DNA of 64,000 nucleotides, taken from positions 1 to 64,000 of the forward strand of contig CAZGHS010000003.1 of assembly GCA_964525495.1 (NCBI GenBank), written 5' to 3'. Of the stretch, positions 8,777 through 18,196 are shown one piece after another. The DNA is from CAZGHS01 sp964525495. Its GTDB lineage: Bacteria > Patescibacteriota > Microgenomatia > JALYQM01. The position numbers were made by a program, and so were the translations under genes. The notes under the pieces are model-generated. The model ran no database searches and was not told the DNA's origin. It worked only from the letters and a program-made list of their open reading frames with translations. The stretch's first letter is position 1; every line of letters begins with the position of its first letter.

Positions 8777-9613
8777 ATGATACAGAAACTTTTGTCACCA
8801 ATATTTCTTCTAGCGCGACGTGTTGTTTATGGCATGTTGTATTTGGCGCGGTCTGTTTCACCAGAAAATCGAGTGGTAATTCTTTGCTATCATTCTGTAT
8901 CGAATGACTCATGGAGATTTGGGGTTGGTTTTGAAACGCTAAAAAAGCAAATAGAATATATGCTCGAATCGTATAAACCAGTGAAGTTGGAAGACATAGA
9001 ACAGTTTGTAAAAGGAAAGATCACATTCGATACACCAGTTTTTGCCGTTACATTTGATGATGGATATACAGATATTTATCAGACTAAAGAGTACTTTGCA
9101 TCGAAGAATATTTATCCAGCCGTTTTTGTGTTGTCTAATACGTCTAGAGTTCAGGCTGATCAGCTTGGTGCTAAGAACACCTTCTTGAATACTAGATTGA
9201 TTCGAGAATTAGCCTCTCTTGGTTGGACAATCGGATGCCATAGCGCTACTCATCCTGATTTTTATGCATTACATCCTGATGAAGTAAAAAATGAAGTTAC
9301 TGCAGCAAAACAGGATTTAGAGAAGCAGATTGGAATGCCAATCAATTATTTTGCGTATCCGAAGGGTCGTTATACAGAGACCATCGTAGAAACAGTTGAT
9401 GCATCAGGTTATTTAGCTGGGTTTTCTATGGACGATCGAATAATAGCTCCAGGAAATGATAATCGAACTATAGCTCGTGTAGGCGTAGATAGAACTCATA
9501 CAATGTTTGAATTTAAGGCAACGATATCTAGTGGAGCTGTAAGGATGCGGTCAATTGTTAAAGATGCCTTGAAGTGGTTTGAAACAAGAGGAGTACATTA
9601 TGGAAAAGTATAA
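8777..9613 (+). CDS. Polysaccharide deacetylase (NodB domain, CE4)
   Basis: A metal-dependent de-N-acetylase of carbohydrate esterase family 4. The TFDDGYTD motif gives the catalytic D94 and the metal ligand D95. The HSATH motif gives ligands H155 and H159, and FAYPKGRY is the third NodB motif. A hydrophobic N-terminal segment (about residues 5-25) suggests membrane anchoring with the enzyme outside. It would remove acetyl groups from N-acetylhexosamine units of the glycan made by this locus. Its coding sequence overlaps the next gene by 14 bases, which indicates one operon. Confidence 0.9.
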   Translation: MIQKLLSPIFLLARRVVYGMLYLARSVSPENRVVILCYHSVSNDSWRFGVGFETLKKQIEYMLESYKPVKLEDIEQFVKGKITFDTPVFAVTFDDGYTDIYQTKEYFASKNIYPAVFVLSNTSRVQADQLGAKNTFLNTRLIRELASLGWTIGCHSATHPDFYALHPDEVKNEVTAAKQDLEKQIGMPINYFAYPKGRYTETIVETVDASGYLAGFSMDDRIIAPGNDNRTIARVGVDRTHTMFEFKATISSGAVRMRSIVKDALKWFETRGVHYGKV

Positions 9614-10529
9614 AAAAATCCATGTAACTGTAGCAATTGCTGCATATAATGCTGAGAAAAATATAGTTCAGCTGTTGAAGTCTTTAATCGGACAGAGTCA
9701 GTCTGACTATATTTTAGATAGAATAATTGTCTATTCAGATTGTAGTAGTGATCATACTGCTTCGCTTGCACATTCTTTACAATCCGAACTAGTACGAGTT
9801 GTATCGGGCCAACAGCGTCGAGGTTTTGCAGGAGTAGTGAAGTATTTATTGGGGCAGAGTGATTCTGATCTTACTGTCCTACTTAACGACGACATACGCA
9901 TCACTGATGAGCGATTTATTAGTCATCTTGTTGAGTCATATAAAAATAATGATAAGGCTGGATTGATTTGTGGTAATCCGCAGCCAGTGCGTTCTAAAAA
10001 CTTTATTGCTCAGGCTATTGCGTCGAGCTTCCGTGCGTATTATCGGATGGCTACTTCTTTTAAAGAAGGGAATAACATGCATACATATGATGGAAAGGTG
10101 ATGGCATTGAGTAGAGAGTTTAAAGACTCACTTCAGATACCTGAGGATCTGAAGAAAATGGGAAATGTTGACTCGTATATTTATTTTGCCTGTTTGTCTA
10201 ATGGGTTTTCGTATCAATTTGTGAAGCAAGCTGTTGTGCATTACTTATGTCCTACAACTATAAAAGATTATTTGCGTTGGTATATTCGAAATAACGCTAA
10301 TGAGTCTATTATGAATGAGCAATTTGGTGATCTTGTTGACAAGGAACACCAGAAACCGCGTATCGTATTCTTATACTATTTGTTTGTTGAGTTTTTGAAG
10401 AACCCAGTGGGCTGCATATTCTTATTTGGTATGGGGTTTTATATCCGACATGCAGCTAAAAAATATGCGCAGGACTTTAAACACACTTGGGATGTCGTCT
10501 CAACCACAAAGGAGCTTGCACACGTATGA
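9600..10529 (+). CDS. GT2 family glycosyltransferase
   Basis: A 310-residue GT2. VAIAAYNAEKN and SDCSSDHT are the nucleotide-binding blocks, and LNDDIRIT supplies the acidic metal site. A hydrophobic segment near residues 250-275 suggests membrane contact. The ATG at 9600 has a good AGAGGAG ribosome site 7 bases upstream and is preferred over an in-frame upstream codon. It overlaps the deacetylase by 14 bases, and its TGA overlaps the next start (ATGA at 10526), so all three are likely co-translated. Confidence 0.85.
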   Translation: MEKYKKIHVTVAIAAYNAEKNIVQLLKSLIGQSQSDYILDRIIVYSDCSSDHTASLAHSLQSELVRVVSGQQRRGFAGVVKYLLGQSDSDLTVLLNDDIRITDERFISHLVESYKNNDKAGLICGNPQPVRSKNFIAQAIASSFRAYYRMATSFKEGNNMHTYDGKVMALSREFKDSLQIPEDLKKMGNVDSYIYFACLSNGFSYQFVKQAVVHYLCPTTIKDYLRWYIRNNANESIMNEQFGDLVDKEHQKPRIVFLYYLFVEFLKNPVGCIFLFGMGFYIRHAAKKYAQDFKHTWDVVSTTKELAHV

Positions 10530-12052
10530 AACATAAAATAATTTTAGTTATCTTATTTATTGCGGCTGTTGCCTTGTATATTTTGACTATGAAAGGTGTA
10601 ACTGGTAATCCAGCACCTTCTATGATTAAAGGAAACCTTGATCAAGCAACACGTCCTTTTGAACTTTCTCCAGAGCGTGGCCGCTACCTTCTTACGATGT
10701 CACTTGCTGAAGCAGGGAGTTTTGCTCTTCCTCAGATGTATGCTGATGCAGCATACCCTGATGTGGGATATTACCAAGGTCGATTTTATATATTCTTTGC
10801 GCCTGGTATGTCATTGTTTGCGCTACCTTTTTACTATATAGGTAAATATTTTGGAATGGCACAAGTGGGTGCGTTTTCGGTAGCAACAATTTTTACCTTA
10901 CTTAATCTAGTTGTGCTGTATCGAATGGCTCGGGATATTTTCAAGCTTTCAGTACCGCATTCACTTATTCCGCCGTTTATATTCGGTTTTGCGTCAACAG
11001 GGTGGAGTTATGCGGTAACTTTGTATCAACATCAAACAAGTACGTTTTATATCCTTTCAGGTGTGTATGCAGTGTGGCAGTATAGTCAGAAAAATACTCG
11101 TGCCTGGGCTTGGGCGCTGTATGTTTGGTTTATTTATGGTTGTGCAATATTGATCGACTATCCGAATGCGTTGTTAATGCTACCAATTATGGTGTATTTC
11201 TTTTTGTCGTCAGTGTCGCTTATAGAAGTTCGTCGTAAACTAGCTCTTCATATTCGTTGGGTATTTCTTTCGACTGCAACCCTTTTTGCCATTATTATGC
11301 TTGCACATGGTTATTATAATTTTGCTAATTTTGGTGGATGGACTCGTGTGAGCGGAAGTTTGATAGGGTATAAGTCCATAATTGAAAAGCAGTTATCTGA
11401 TCCGAATAAATCAGCAGAACTTCAGCGCTTAGAACAAGAAAAAGATCCAATTGGATTTTTTAGTGAATATAATTTTCCGTTTGGACTGTATACACTGACA
11501 GTTTCCTCAGATCGAGGATTGTTTGTGTACTATCCAATATACTTATTGGCATTATTTGGCTTGTATTACGCTATTAAAAATACGAATCCCGTGCATAAAA
11601 CAATGATCGCTGTTGCTGCAATTAACTTTTTCTTGTATGCAAGCTTTGGTGATCCATGGGGCGGTTGGGCATTTGGTCCACGATATCTTATCCCTACCAT
11701 GGCTATATTGTCGTTGTATGTCGCATTGTGGCTTGCTACGACGCGCTACAAGATAGTTTCACAGCTTAGTGCTGTAGTCTTGTTTGGCTATTCGTTAGCA
11801 ATTGCATTAGCAGGAGTACTTACTTCTATTGCCATACCTCCTAAGATTGAAGCCGATTATCTGAAGACGTTTCATAACTTTATGCTGAATTTTGAGCATG
11901 TTAAGTATGGGGCGAGCAGCAGCGTTTTGTTTAATGAATATTTCTCTCGTTTTATGCCGTTGATGTACTATTATGGAGCTTTATTTGGTGTTGTCTTGGT
12001 GATGTTTATAGTTGTTGTTGCGTGGAGTAGGAGATATCGATATGAGTACTAA
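10526..12052 (+). CDS. Polytopic membrane GT-C-like glycosyltransferase
   Basis: A 508-residue integral membrane protein with about 10-11 hydrophobic segments and a long first external loop containing acidic residues (YADAAYPDVGYYQG). GT-C enzymes use lipid-phosphate sugars and carry an acidic catalytic site in that loop. The FGDPWGGWAFGPRYL block near residue 380 recurs in uncharacterised bacterial members. The start is set by the ATGA overlap with the preceding GT2 and an AAGGAG site. The class is assigned by topology and context; no specific family was confirmed. Confidence 0.6.
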   Translation: MKHKIILVILFIAAVALYILTMKGVTGNPAPSMIKGNLDQATRPFELSPERGRYLLTMSLAEAGSFALPQMYADAAYPDVGYYQGRFYIFFAPGMSLFALPFYYIGKYFGMAQVGAFSVATIFTLLNLVVLYRMARDIFKLSVPHSLIPPFIFGFASTGWSYAVTLYQHQTSTFYILSGVYAVWQYSQKNTRAWAWALYVWFIYGCAILIDYPNALLMLPIMVYFFLSSVSLIEVRRKLALHIRWVFLSTATLFAIIMLAHGYYNFANFGGWTRVSGSLIGYKSIIEKQLSDPNKSAELQRLEQEKDPIGFFSEYNFPFGLYTLTVSSDRGLFVYYPIYLLALFGLYYAIKNTNPVHKTMIAVAAINFFLYASFGDPWGGWAFGPRYLIPTMAILSLYVALWLATTRYKIVSQLSAVVLFGYSLAIALAGVLTSIAIPPKIEADYLKTFHNFMLNFEHVKYGASSSVLFNEYFSRFMPLMYYYGALFGVVLVMFIVVVAWSRRYRYEY

Positions 12053-13634
12053 TATTGTATTGCCATTGTCTATAAAATCCTTGCTGCGTAACGCAATTTC
12101 TTTTATGACTGAAAAGACAGTTGTAATACTTGCAGTTGTATTTGCTGTTTGTGCCAGTGGATACTTCTTATCTCAAGATCAGATTGTTACGTACGGTGAT
12201 GCAGAGTCTCACTTGAATATATCGAAACGTGTTGTTCACAGTATTACTCCTGGTCTTGCGCAAGTCGGAGGTATCTGGCTTCCATTGCCGCATCTATTGA
12301 TGGTGCCTTTTGTGGCAATTGAGCCACTTTATCGTACTGGACTCGCAGGCTCGATTGTATCGGGAATTGCGTATGTTATCAGCTGTTTATATCTTTTTAA
12401 GATAGTTATGCTTCTTACTAAGAAGTCGTGGGTTGCCTTTACTGCTGTATTACTTTTTGCGCTCAATCCTAATATTTTGTACATGCAAGCAACACCGATG
12501 ACAGAGATTCCTCTGATTGTCTTCTTTACTCTTTCAACCTATTACTTCCTGCGGTTTTTGTATGAGCAGGAGATCGTCATTCACTTAGTGGTTGCGGCGT
12601 TTTTCGGATTTTGTGCGACGATGTCTCGTTATGACGGTTGGTTTCTCGTATTGATTGAAGCATTTATATTAATTGTTTTGTATGGTCGTAAGCGATCTGA
12701 ATGGTCGCGACTTGAAGGCTTGTTATTCTTATTCTCCTCCTTGGCATTTGTAGGTGTATTACTCTGGTTGCTCTGGGGATATATTATTTTGGGTGATCCC
12801 TTGTACTTTACTAATAGTCAATTTTCTGCGAAATCACAACAGAACGAATGGTTAGCTCGTGGTGCGCTCCCTGCGTATCATAATTTGCCACAGGCGATTT
12901 TGTATTACACATTTACTGCGATGAGTAATGTCGGTATTCTAATTTTTTGGGCAGCTGTAGTTGGATTTATTGTCTATGTAAGGAATAAGGCTGAGCAGAA
13001 TAAGTTGGTTGTAAGTTTGTTGTTCTTAGTCCCATTTATCTTCTACGTTGTTACCTTATATATGGGACAATCAATTATTTTCATCCCTTCTATAACGCCA
13101 TCAAATTTTGAATGGAAACTGTTTAATGTTCGTTATGGAATCATGATGGTTCCGTTCGCTGCTGTTTTTCTTGCATACCTATTCGATAAGGTTCAATTGC
13201 TTGGACGACTGATTTTAATTGGATTATTGGTGATGCAGTTGGGGTTGTATGTAGTTGGTTACTCTCGAATAGTTACTCTTGATGATGGATTAATTGGTTT
13301 ATCTCATGCAAAGCGCCCAGATGCCGAGAGATGGTTGCGAGATAATTATGATGGTGGATTGCTGTTGTTGGATGATTATGCTCGTACCGTCAGCGTAGTG
13401 CGCTCTGGTGTACCAATGCAGAACATTATCTATATTGGTAATAAGCCTTATTGGGAAGATTCATTTGTAGCACCCGAAAAACATGCGACATGGATTGTGA
13501 TGCAACAGAATGATTCAGTATGGAAGGGAATTTTGGAGAATCCTCCAGTTCGAGATCGTATGTATGCTCATTTTGAAAAGGTATATACATCTGACGAAAT
13601 ATTGATTTTCCGAAAACCACATGATGAAAAATAA
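12042..13634 (+). CDS. Membrane GT-C glycosyltransferase, GT39/ArnT-like
   Basis: A 530-residue protein with a membrane helix near residues 25-45, then a loop with YGDAESH typical of the catalytic first loop of GT39/GT83-type enzymes, then about 9-10 further helices and a soluble C-terminal tail of some 100 residues. TPMTEIPLI and MSRYDGW match conserved cytoplasmic-side loops of the family. It would transfer a sugar from a polyprenyl-phosphate donor on the outer membrane face. The ATG at 12042 follows a GGAG site, and the reading frame overlaps the previous gene by 11 bases. Confidence 0.75.
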   Translation: MSTNIVLPLSIKSLLRNAISFMTEKTVVILAVVFAVCASGYFLSQDQIVTYGDAESHLNISKRVVHSITPGLAQVGGIWLPLPHLLMVPFVAIEPLYRTGLAGSIVSGIAYVISCLYLFKIVMLLTKKSWVAFTAVLLFALNPNILYMQATPMTEIPLIVFFTLSTYYFLRFLYEQEIVIHLVVAAFFGFCATMSRYDGWFLVLIEAFILIVLYGRKRSEWSRLEGLLFLFSSLAFVGVLLWLLWGYIILGDPLYFTNSQFSAKSQQNEWLARGALPAYHNLPQAILYYTFTAMSNVGILIFWAAVVGFIVYVRNKAEQNKLVVSLLFLVPFIFYVVTLYMGQSIIFIPSITPSNFEWKLFNVRYGIMMVPFAAVFLAYLFDKVQLLGRLILIGLLVMQLGLYVVGYSRIVTLDDGLIGLSHAKRPDAERWLRDNYDGGLLLLDDYARTVSVVRSGVPMQNIIYIGNKPYWEDSFVAPEKHATWIVMQQNDSVWKGILENPPVRDRMYAHFEKVYTSDEILIFRKPHDEK

Positions 13635-14856
13635 AGTAGTTGTTCTTGTTATCTTGTTGATTGTCAGTGGCATGGTTGTACTTGGATATACGTATGCGGT
13701 TTTTACTCAGCAAAATGATGCTCTACCTGAAGTGCACGCCCAACCTTTCTGGAAGTACCAGTGTGTTGATACTATGAAGAGCTCTCGAGATAGGGCTCGG
13801 GAGTGGATTAATAGACCTTCGTATAGGGCTGATATTCGTCGTCAAATGGATATAATCGCCTCACTGGGAGCAAATTGTGTAAGCATTGGCACTCCGTACG
13901 ATGAGGAATTTATTCCCTATTTAACTTCATGGGTTGATGCTGCTCGTGATGCAGGACTTCATGTCTGGTTTCGAGGAAATTTTGCAGGATGGGAAGGTTG
14001 GTTCGACTATAAGCGGATTTCTGATGAATCTACCCAGCATGTTGCAGTTGCTCAGTTTGTTCGATCACATCCCGATCTTTTTCGAGATGGTGATATTTTT
14101 ACCTCTGCTCCTGAAGCAGAAAATGGAGGACCATTCCAACCTGGAAATTCGTCACAATATGAGCAGTATCGAAATTTTTTGATTGACTCTTATTCTGAGT
14201 GCAGAAATCTATTTAAGGAAATTCAGCGAGATATTACTTGTAATTGGTTTTCGATGAGTGGCGGGCATGCAAAAAGTATTTTTACGAAGCCGTCTGTAAT
14301 TGCTTTGGATAATGTTGTTACGATCGATCATTATACTCGCGACTCCAGAGATATGGGAGAGTATGTTGATTATTTTGTTAAACAATATAAGGCTCAGGTT
14401 GTGATAGGGGAATTTGGTGCTCCTATTCCAGATCTTAACGGTAGCATGACGGAGGAAGAGCAGGCTGTATTTGTCAGACATCTTTTTGAGGAATTATTGC
14501 AACGTAAGGATTCAGTGGCAGGAGTTAATTATTGGACGCTTTATGAAGGCTCGACTAGACTACTTAATGAGGATTATTCTGAGCGATTAGTCGCTGAGAC
14601 AACCCGCGATTATTTTATGCCGGGAACTGTAGTGGGGAGAGTGACTTCTGTACACGAGAAATCTATTGCAGGTGCGTATGTTGAGGTTGAAGGTAAAAAA
14701 CTAGGTGTAACGACTGATGCTAATGGATATTTTTCTTTGCAGCTTCCTGCAGGAGAGTATGCACTTACCGTTTCAGATTTTAATAAAAAAGTTACATCTG
14801 AGCGTTTTGTATTGGACCGAAATGAGTCGTATAGAGTACTGCTTGAGCTTCGTTAA
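13621..14856 (+). CDS. Secreted clan GH-A-like glycoside hydrolase with C-terminal carboxypeptidase-regulatory-like domain
   Basis: Residues about 5-28 form a signal peptide or membrane anchor. A (beta/alpha)8-barrel region follows (about 45-330), with APEAENGG giving a candidate acid/base E165 and IGEFGAP giving a candidate nucleophile E264. The spacing of about 100 residues fits clan GH-A. Residues about 335-411 form a beta-sandwich (GRVTSVHEKSIAGAYVEV, then TDANGYFSLQLPAGEY) of the carboxypeptidase regulatory-like type. It overlaps the preceding GT-C gene by 14 bases and meets the opposite-strand gene end to end. The likely role is trimming or remodelling of the surface glycan. The exact GH family is not certain. 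Confidence 0.65.
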   Translation: MMKNKVVVLVILLIVSGMVVLGYTYAVFTQQNDALPEVHAQPFWKYQCVDTMKSSRDRAREWINRPSYRADIRRQMDIIASLGANCVSIGTPYDEEFIPYLTSWVDAARDAGLHVWFRGNFAGWEGWFDYKRISDESTQHVAVAQFVRSHPDLFRDGDIFTSAPEAENGGPFQPGNSSQYEQYRNFLIDSYSECRNLFKEIQRDITCNWFSMSGGHAKSIFTKPSVIALDNVVTIDHYTRDSRDMGEYVDYFVKQYKAQVVIGEFGAPIPDLNGSMTEEEQAVFVRHLFEELLQRKDSVAGVNYWTLYEGSTRLLNEDYSERLVAETTRDYFMPGTVVGRVTSVHEKSIAGAYVEVEGKKLGVTTDANGYFSLQLPAGEYALTVSDFNKKVTSERFVLDRNESYRVLLELR

Positions 14857-15164
14857 TAATTTGTGCTAGGGCAGAGTTGGAATTCACAGTTCGGACCGGA
14901 TCTTCCGACATAGCTTCCGTCAGGACACATTCGAGCTTCCATGGTGCATGCCACTTCCTGCTGCATAGAGCTTTTGGGGGCAGATCGCTCATTTGTTTTG
15001 AGTGCATGAATGAATTCTCCATAGCGGACACCGAGCAAGAAACCCATGAAGGGGAGTATTACGAATGCACATACCGCGAGGAGTTTGGATGTTGCAGTAA
15101 TAGTTGTGAGTTCAGTAGGCAAAGATGCGAATATTCCTGGTGATTTTGTTTTTGACTTTTTCAT
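14853..15164 (-). CDS. Small single-span membrane protein with cysteine-rich tail
   Basis: A 103-residue protein: a basic N-terminus, one hydrophobic helix at about residues 28-48, then an outward tail with CTMEARMCPDGSYVGR and GPNCEFQLC, giving four cysteines in an 'MCPDG..VGR..PNCEF..C' pattern. I recognise this pattern only as one that recurs in uncharacterised proteins of candidate phyla. The cysteines could form two disulfides. It is the only opposite-strand gene in the locus, overlaps the 3' end of the GH-A gene by 4 bases, and diverges from pyrG. TTGACA is present upstream on its strand, but the -10 is unclear. Confidence 0.65.
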   Translation of the reverse strand: MKKSKTKSPGIFASLPTELTTITATSKLLAVCAFVILPFMGFLLGVRYGEFIHALKTNERSAPKSSMQQEVACTMEARMCPDGSYVGRSGPNCEFQLCPSTNY

Positions 15165-15237
15165 ATGATTTATGGTTGCATATTCTTTGAAATACTGTCA
15201 ATAGATGCCTAATCTCAGCTCACCGCAAACTTCCTAC

Positions 15238-15267
15238 TTGATTTTTAGGTCTAATGTTTTTTACAAT
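15238..15267 (+). promoter_or_regulatory. Predicted pyrG promoter
   Basis: TTGATT (15238-15243) and TACAAT (15262-15267) are separated by 18 bases. Transcription would start near 15274, leaving a leader of about 50 bases before the pyrG ATG at 15323. Confidence 0.5.
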
Positions 15268-15278
15268 CTGGTGAGTTG

Positions 15279-15304
15279 AACACCGGGATAGGTGTTTTTG
15301 TTTG
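15279..15304 (+). terminator. Terminator-like hairpin in the pyrG leader (possible attenuator)
   Basis: AACACC (15279-15284) pairs with GGTGTT (15291-15296) across a 6-base loop and is followed by a T-rich run. CACC at 15281-15284 could instead pair with GGTG at 15270-15273, so two exclusive folds exist if transcription starts early enough to include the latter. This is the layout of a transcription attenuator ahead of CTP synthase. Confidence 0.45.
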
Positions 15305-15322
15305 ATTTGGAAAGTTGATAGT

Positions 15323-17011
15323 ATGAAGTTTGTTTTTATATCTGGTGGAGTGGTTTCTGGTTTAGGTAAGGGTGTCACTGCAGCTTCTTTAGGAATGCTC
15401 TTGCAAGCCCGAGGGTATTCCGTCTCTCCCGTTAAAATAGACATGTATATGAACGTTGACTCCGGGACTTTGCGTCCTTCGGAGCATGGTGAGGTATTTG
15501 TAACGGATGACGGAATTGAGACTGATCAGGATTTGGGTAATTATGAGCGGTTTATGAATAAATCGCTTACTCGTTGGAACTACATCACTTTAGGACAGAT
15601 ATTTCAGGAAGTTATTCGAAAAGAGCGTTCGCTTGAATATGATGGCGCTACTGTCGACTTTATCCCTCATGTAACTGATGAAATTATTCGACGTATTAAA
15701 CTGGCAGGGCAAGAAGCGGATATTGTGTTGATAGAATTGGGTGGGACTGTCGGAGAGTATAAGAATGCAATTTTCTACGAGGCCGCTCGTATCATGAAAT
15801 TGCAAAATCCTAATGACGTTTGTTTTATTCATGTAGTATATATTCCTTATCTCGCTCATATTGGTGAGCTTAAAACTAAGCCTGCACAAACATCAGTTCA
15901 TACATTAAACGGGTTGGGAATACAACCGGATTTTATTGTTGCACGAGCAGAAAAGCCTTTAGATCGTCCTCGACTTGATCGACTATCCTTGTTTTGTAAT
16001 ATTCAGCCTGAGCGTGTATTCGCTAATCCAGATGTGGATAGTATTTATCAGCTGCCGATGCTATTTGAAGAGCAGGGAGCGAGTGACAAAATTCTTTCGT
16101 TTCTTGGACTGGAGCCGAAAAAGACTGATTTGGAGAATTGGAAGCAGTTTTATACAAATCTTACTAACCCTGAGAAAAAAGTCCGTATTGGTTTGGTTGG
16201 TAAATATTTTGCGAGTGGAGATTTTGTTTTAGCTGATGCGTATATTTCTGTTATTGAAGCGATTAAACATGCACGCGCCCATGCAAAAATTGATGTTGAG
16301 CAGGTATGGATAAATTCGGAAGTAATACAGACAGAAGGGACAGATATTCTTAAAACTATTGATGGTATTGTGGTTCCACAAGGTTGGGGAAGTCGTGGAG
16401 CAGAAGGTAAAATTATGGCTATACAGTATGCTCGAGAGAACAAAATGCCATATTTAGGATTGTGTTATGGTATGCAGATGGCTGCGATTGAGTTTGGGCG
16501 GAATGTATTAGGATGGGCAGATGCGAACTCTGAGGAAGTTGATCCAAACACCACGCATTCAGTTATCCATGTGATGCCACACCAGAAAGAGTATTTGGCT
16601 CAGAAACAGTATGGAGGCACTATTCGTCTTGGTGCATGGCCATGTGTTGTTAAGCCAGGCACACAGCTCTACGAGGCTTATGCACAGTTGCCAGATCACT
16701 TAATCGGATATACTGCAGCAAAAGGGCGTTGGCCAAAACAGGAGTTTTCATCCGATTCGTCTCAACAAGTTGTGAGTGAACGTCATCGACATCGTTATGA
16801 GTTTAATAATGAATATAGAGAAGAGTATGAGAAAAAAGGTTTTGTGATTTCAGGCACTTCTCCCGATGGGATGCTTGTTGAGTCTATTGAGATTAAAGAT
16901 CATCCGTACTTTGTGGGAACACAATTTCATCCTGAACTAAAGTCTCGACCACTATCCCCACATCCTTTGTTTGTCTCTTATTTACAAGCGATTTCGCGAT
17001 TGAAAAAATAA
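15323..17011 (+). CDS. pyrG: CTP synthase
   Basis: Converts UTP, ATP and glutamine to CTP in the cytoplasm. The synthetase half begins with FVFISGGVVSGLGKGVTAAS, the family signature, and continues with HGEVFVTDDG and ETDQDLGNYERF. The glutaminase half has the nucleophile in GLCYGMQ (C381) and the catalytic pair in TQFHPEL (H536, E538). At 562 residues it is full length. An upstream in-frame start at 15302 is rejected because ATG 15323 begins the conserved N-terminus directly. Its last base is shared with the ATG of the following GT4 gene, so the two are coupled. Unusually, it lies inside a polysaccharide locus. Confidence 0.96.
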   Translation: MKFVFISGGVVSGLGKGVTAASLGMLLQARGYSVSPVKIDMYMNVDSGTLRPSEHGEVFVTDDGIETDQDLGNYERFMNKSLTRWNYITLGQIFQEVIRKERSLEYDGATVDFIPHVTDEIIRRIKLAGQEADIVLIELGGTVGEYKNAIFYEAARIMKLQNPNDVCFIHVVYIPYLAHIGELKTKPAQTSVHTLNGLGIQPDFIVARAEKPLDRPRLDRLSLFCNIQPERVFANPDVDSIYQLPMLFEEQGASDKILSFLGLEPKKTDLENWKQFYTNLTNPEKKVRIGLVGKYFASGDFVLADAYISVIEAIKHARAHAKIDVEQVWINSEVIQTEGTDILKTIDGIVVPQGWGSRGAEGKIMAIQYARENKMPYLGLCYGMQMAAIEFGRNVLGWADANSEEVDPNTTHSVIHVMPHQKEYLAQKQYGGTIRLGAWPCVVKPGTQLYEAYAQLPDHLIGYTAAKGRWPKQEFSSDSSQQVVSERHRHRYEFNNEYREEYEKKGFVISGTSPDGMLVESIEIKDHPYFVGTQFHPELKSRPLSPHPLFVSYLQAISRLKK

Positions 17012-18159
17012 TGAAGGTTGCACTTTGTTATGACAGGGTGAGTAAGTTTGGTGGAGCAGAACGAGTTCTTGCTGCACTACATGATTTGTGGCCAGATGCG
17101 CCTCTCTTTACACTAAATTATGATAAGCAACATGCGACTTGGGCGCATGGTTGGGATGTGCGAACTTCTTTTTTGGATACAATTCCTTTTTTAAAAAAAC
17201 GACATGAATTATTTCCACCGCTTGCAGCGGTAGGATGGGAGCAGTTTAGTTTTCATGGATATGATGTCGTTATCTCGATAACTTCGGCTGAAGCGAAAAG
17301 TATTATTGTGCCTCCGAATACGCTTCATATTTGTTATTGCCTTACTCCAACTCGTTACTATTGGTCGGGATATTATGATTATCTTTCTCAACCTGGTTTA
17401 GGAAAACTGTCACGGTTAGTAAGAAAAGTTTTTCCTATACTCGCATCTGTGCTACGTGTTCAAGATTTTATTCATGCACAACGCCCTCATGAATTGGTGG
17501 CAATATCTGAAGAGGTACGTGAGCGAATAGAGAAATATTATCGGCGTCCTTCGTTGAAAATTTATCCTCCGGTAAATATACCGCCTATAGATATTCAGGA
17601 GCGTATAGAGAAAGAGTATTTTCTCGTAGTTTCGCGGCTTGTTCCGTATAAACGTATTGATATTGTAGTGGATGCATTTAACGCACTAGGATGGCCGTTA
17701 GTAATTGTTGGCACAGGAAGCGAAAAGAATCGTTTATTGCAGAAGGCTGCGAAGAATATTCATTTTGTAGGGTTTGTATCAGATGAAGAATTAGCAACAT
17801 ATTATGCAAAAGCTGTGGCGGTAGTTTTTCCTACGCATGAAGATTTTGGCATTGTTCCACTTGAAGCACAGGCGCACGGAGTACCGGTTGTTGCTTTGAA
17901 AGCTGGTGGAGTACTTGAGACTGTGATTGATGATAAAACAGGGGTGTTCTTTGAAGAACAAAACACTGATTCTCTGGTTGCAAAATTGAGATCTCTGCCG
18001 GTTGACGCTACTTGGGAAAGTATAAAAGCTTACTTTAATGGGTTTACTGCACAGGAGTGTAGAGCTCAAGCAGAGCGCTTTTCCAGTGCCCATTTTAAAG
18101 CACTCTTTGCTTCTATGGTTGAGGAAAAACACGCTCATTTTTTGAAAAAAACTCTCTAA
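17011..18159 (+). CDS. GT4 family glycosyltransferase
   Basis: A 382-residue GT-B transferase. The N-terminal KFGGAERVL block is the acceptor-side glycine motif. The C-terminal half has SRLVPYKRID and the EX7E-type motif EDFGIVPLEAQAHG near residue 276, followed by GVPVVALKAGG. It resembles mannosyltransferases of the WbaZ/RfaB group, which fits its place directly before the GDP-mannose-forming gene at 18197. It is soluble or peripherally membrane-bound. The start overlaps the pyrG stop by one base (TAATG). Confidence 0.9.
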   Translation: MKVALCYDRVSKFGGAERVLAALHDLWPDAPLFTLNYDKQHATWAHGWDVRTSFLDTIPFLKKRHELFPPLAAVGWEQFSFHGYDVVISITSAEAKSIIVPPNTLHICYCLTPTRYYWSGYYDYLSQPGLGKLSRLVRKVFPILASVLRVQDFIHAQRPHELVAISEEVRERIEKYYRRPSLKIYPPVNIPPIDIQERIEKEYFLVVSRLVPYKRIDIVVDAFNALGWPLVIVGTGSEKNRLLQKAAKNIHFVGFVSDEELATYYAKAVAVVFPTHEDFGIVPLEAQAHGVPVVALKAGGVLETVIDDKTGVFFEEQNTDSLVAKLRSLPVDATWESIKAYFNGFTAQECRAQAERFSSAHFKALFASMVEEKHAHFLKKTL

Positions 18160-18170
18160 TATGGTATAAT
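18142..18170 (+). promoter_or_regulatory. Predicted promoter for manC
   Basis: TTGAAA (18142-18147), a 17-base spacer and a perfect TATAAT (18165-18170). The boxes straddle the end of the GT4 gene and leave a leader of about 20 bases with a GAGG ribosome site. Confidence 0.7.
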
Positions 18171-18196
18171 AGATAGATTGTTGAAAGCGAGGATAT

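Noticed and set aside
14877..15143. A plus-strand frame overlapping the small cysteine-tail gene
   Set aside because: The minus-strand frame has a clear membrane helix and a known cysteine pattern; the plus-strand product has no coherent features.
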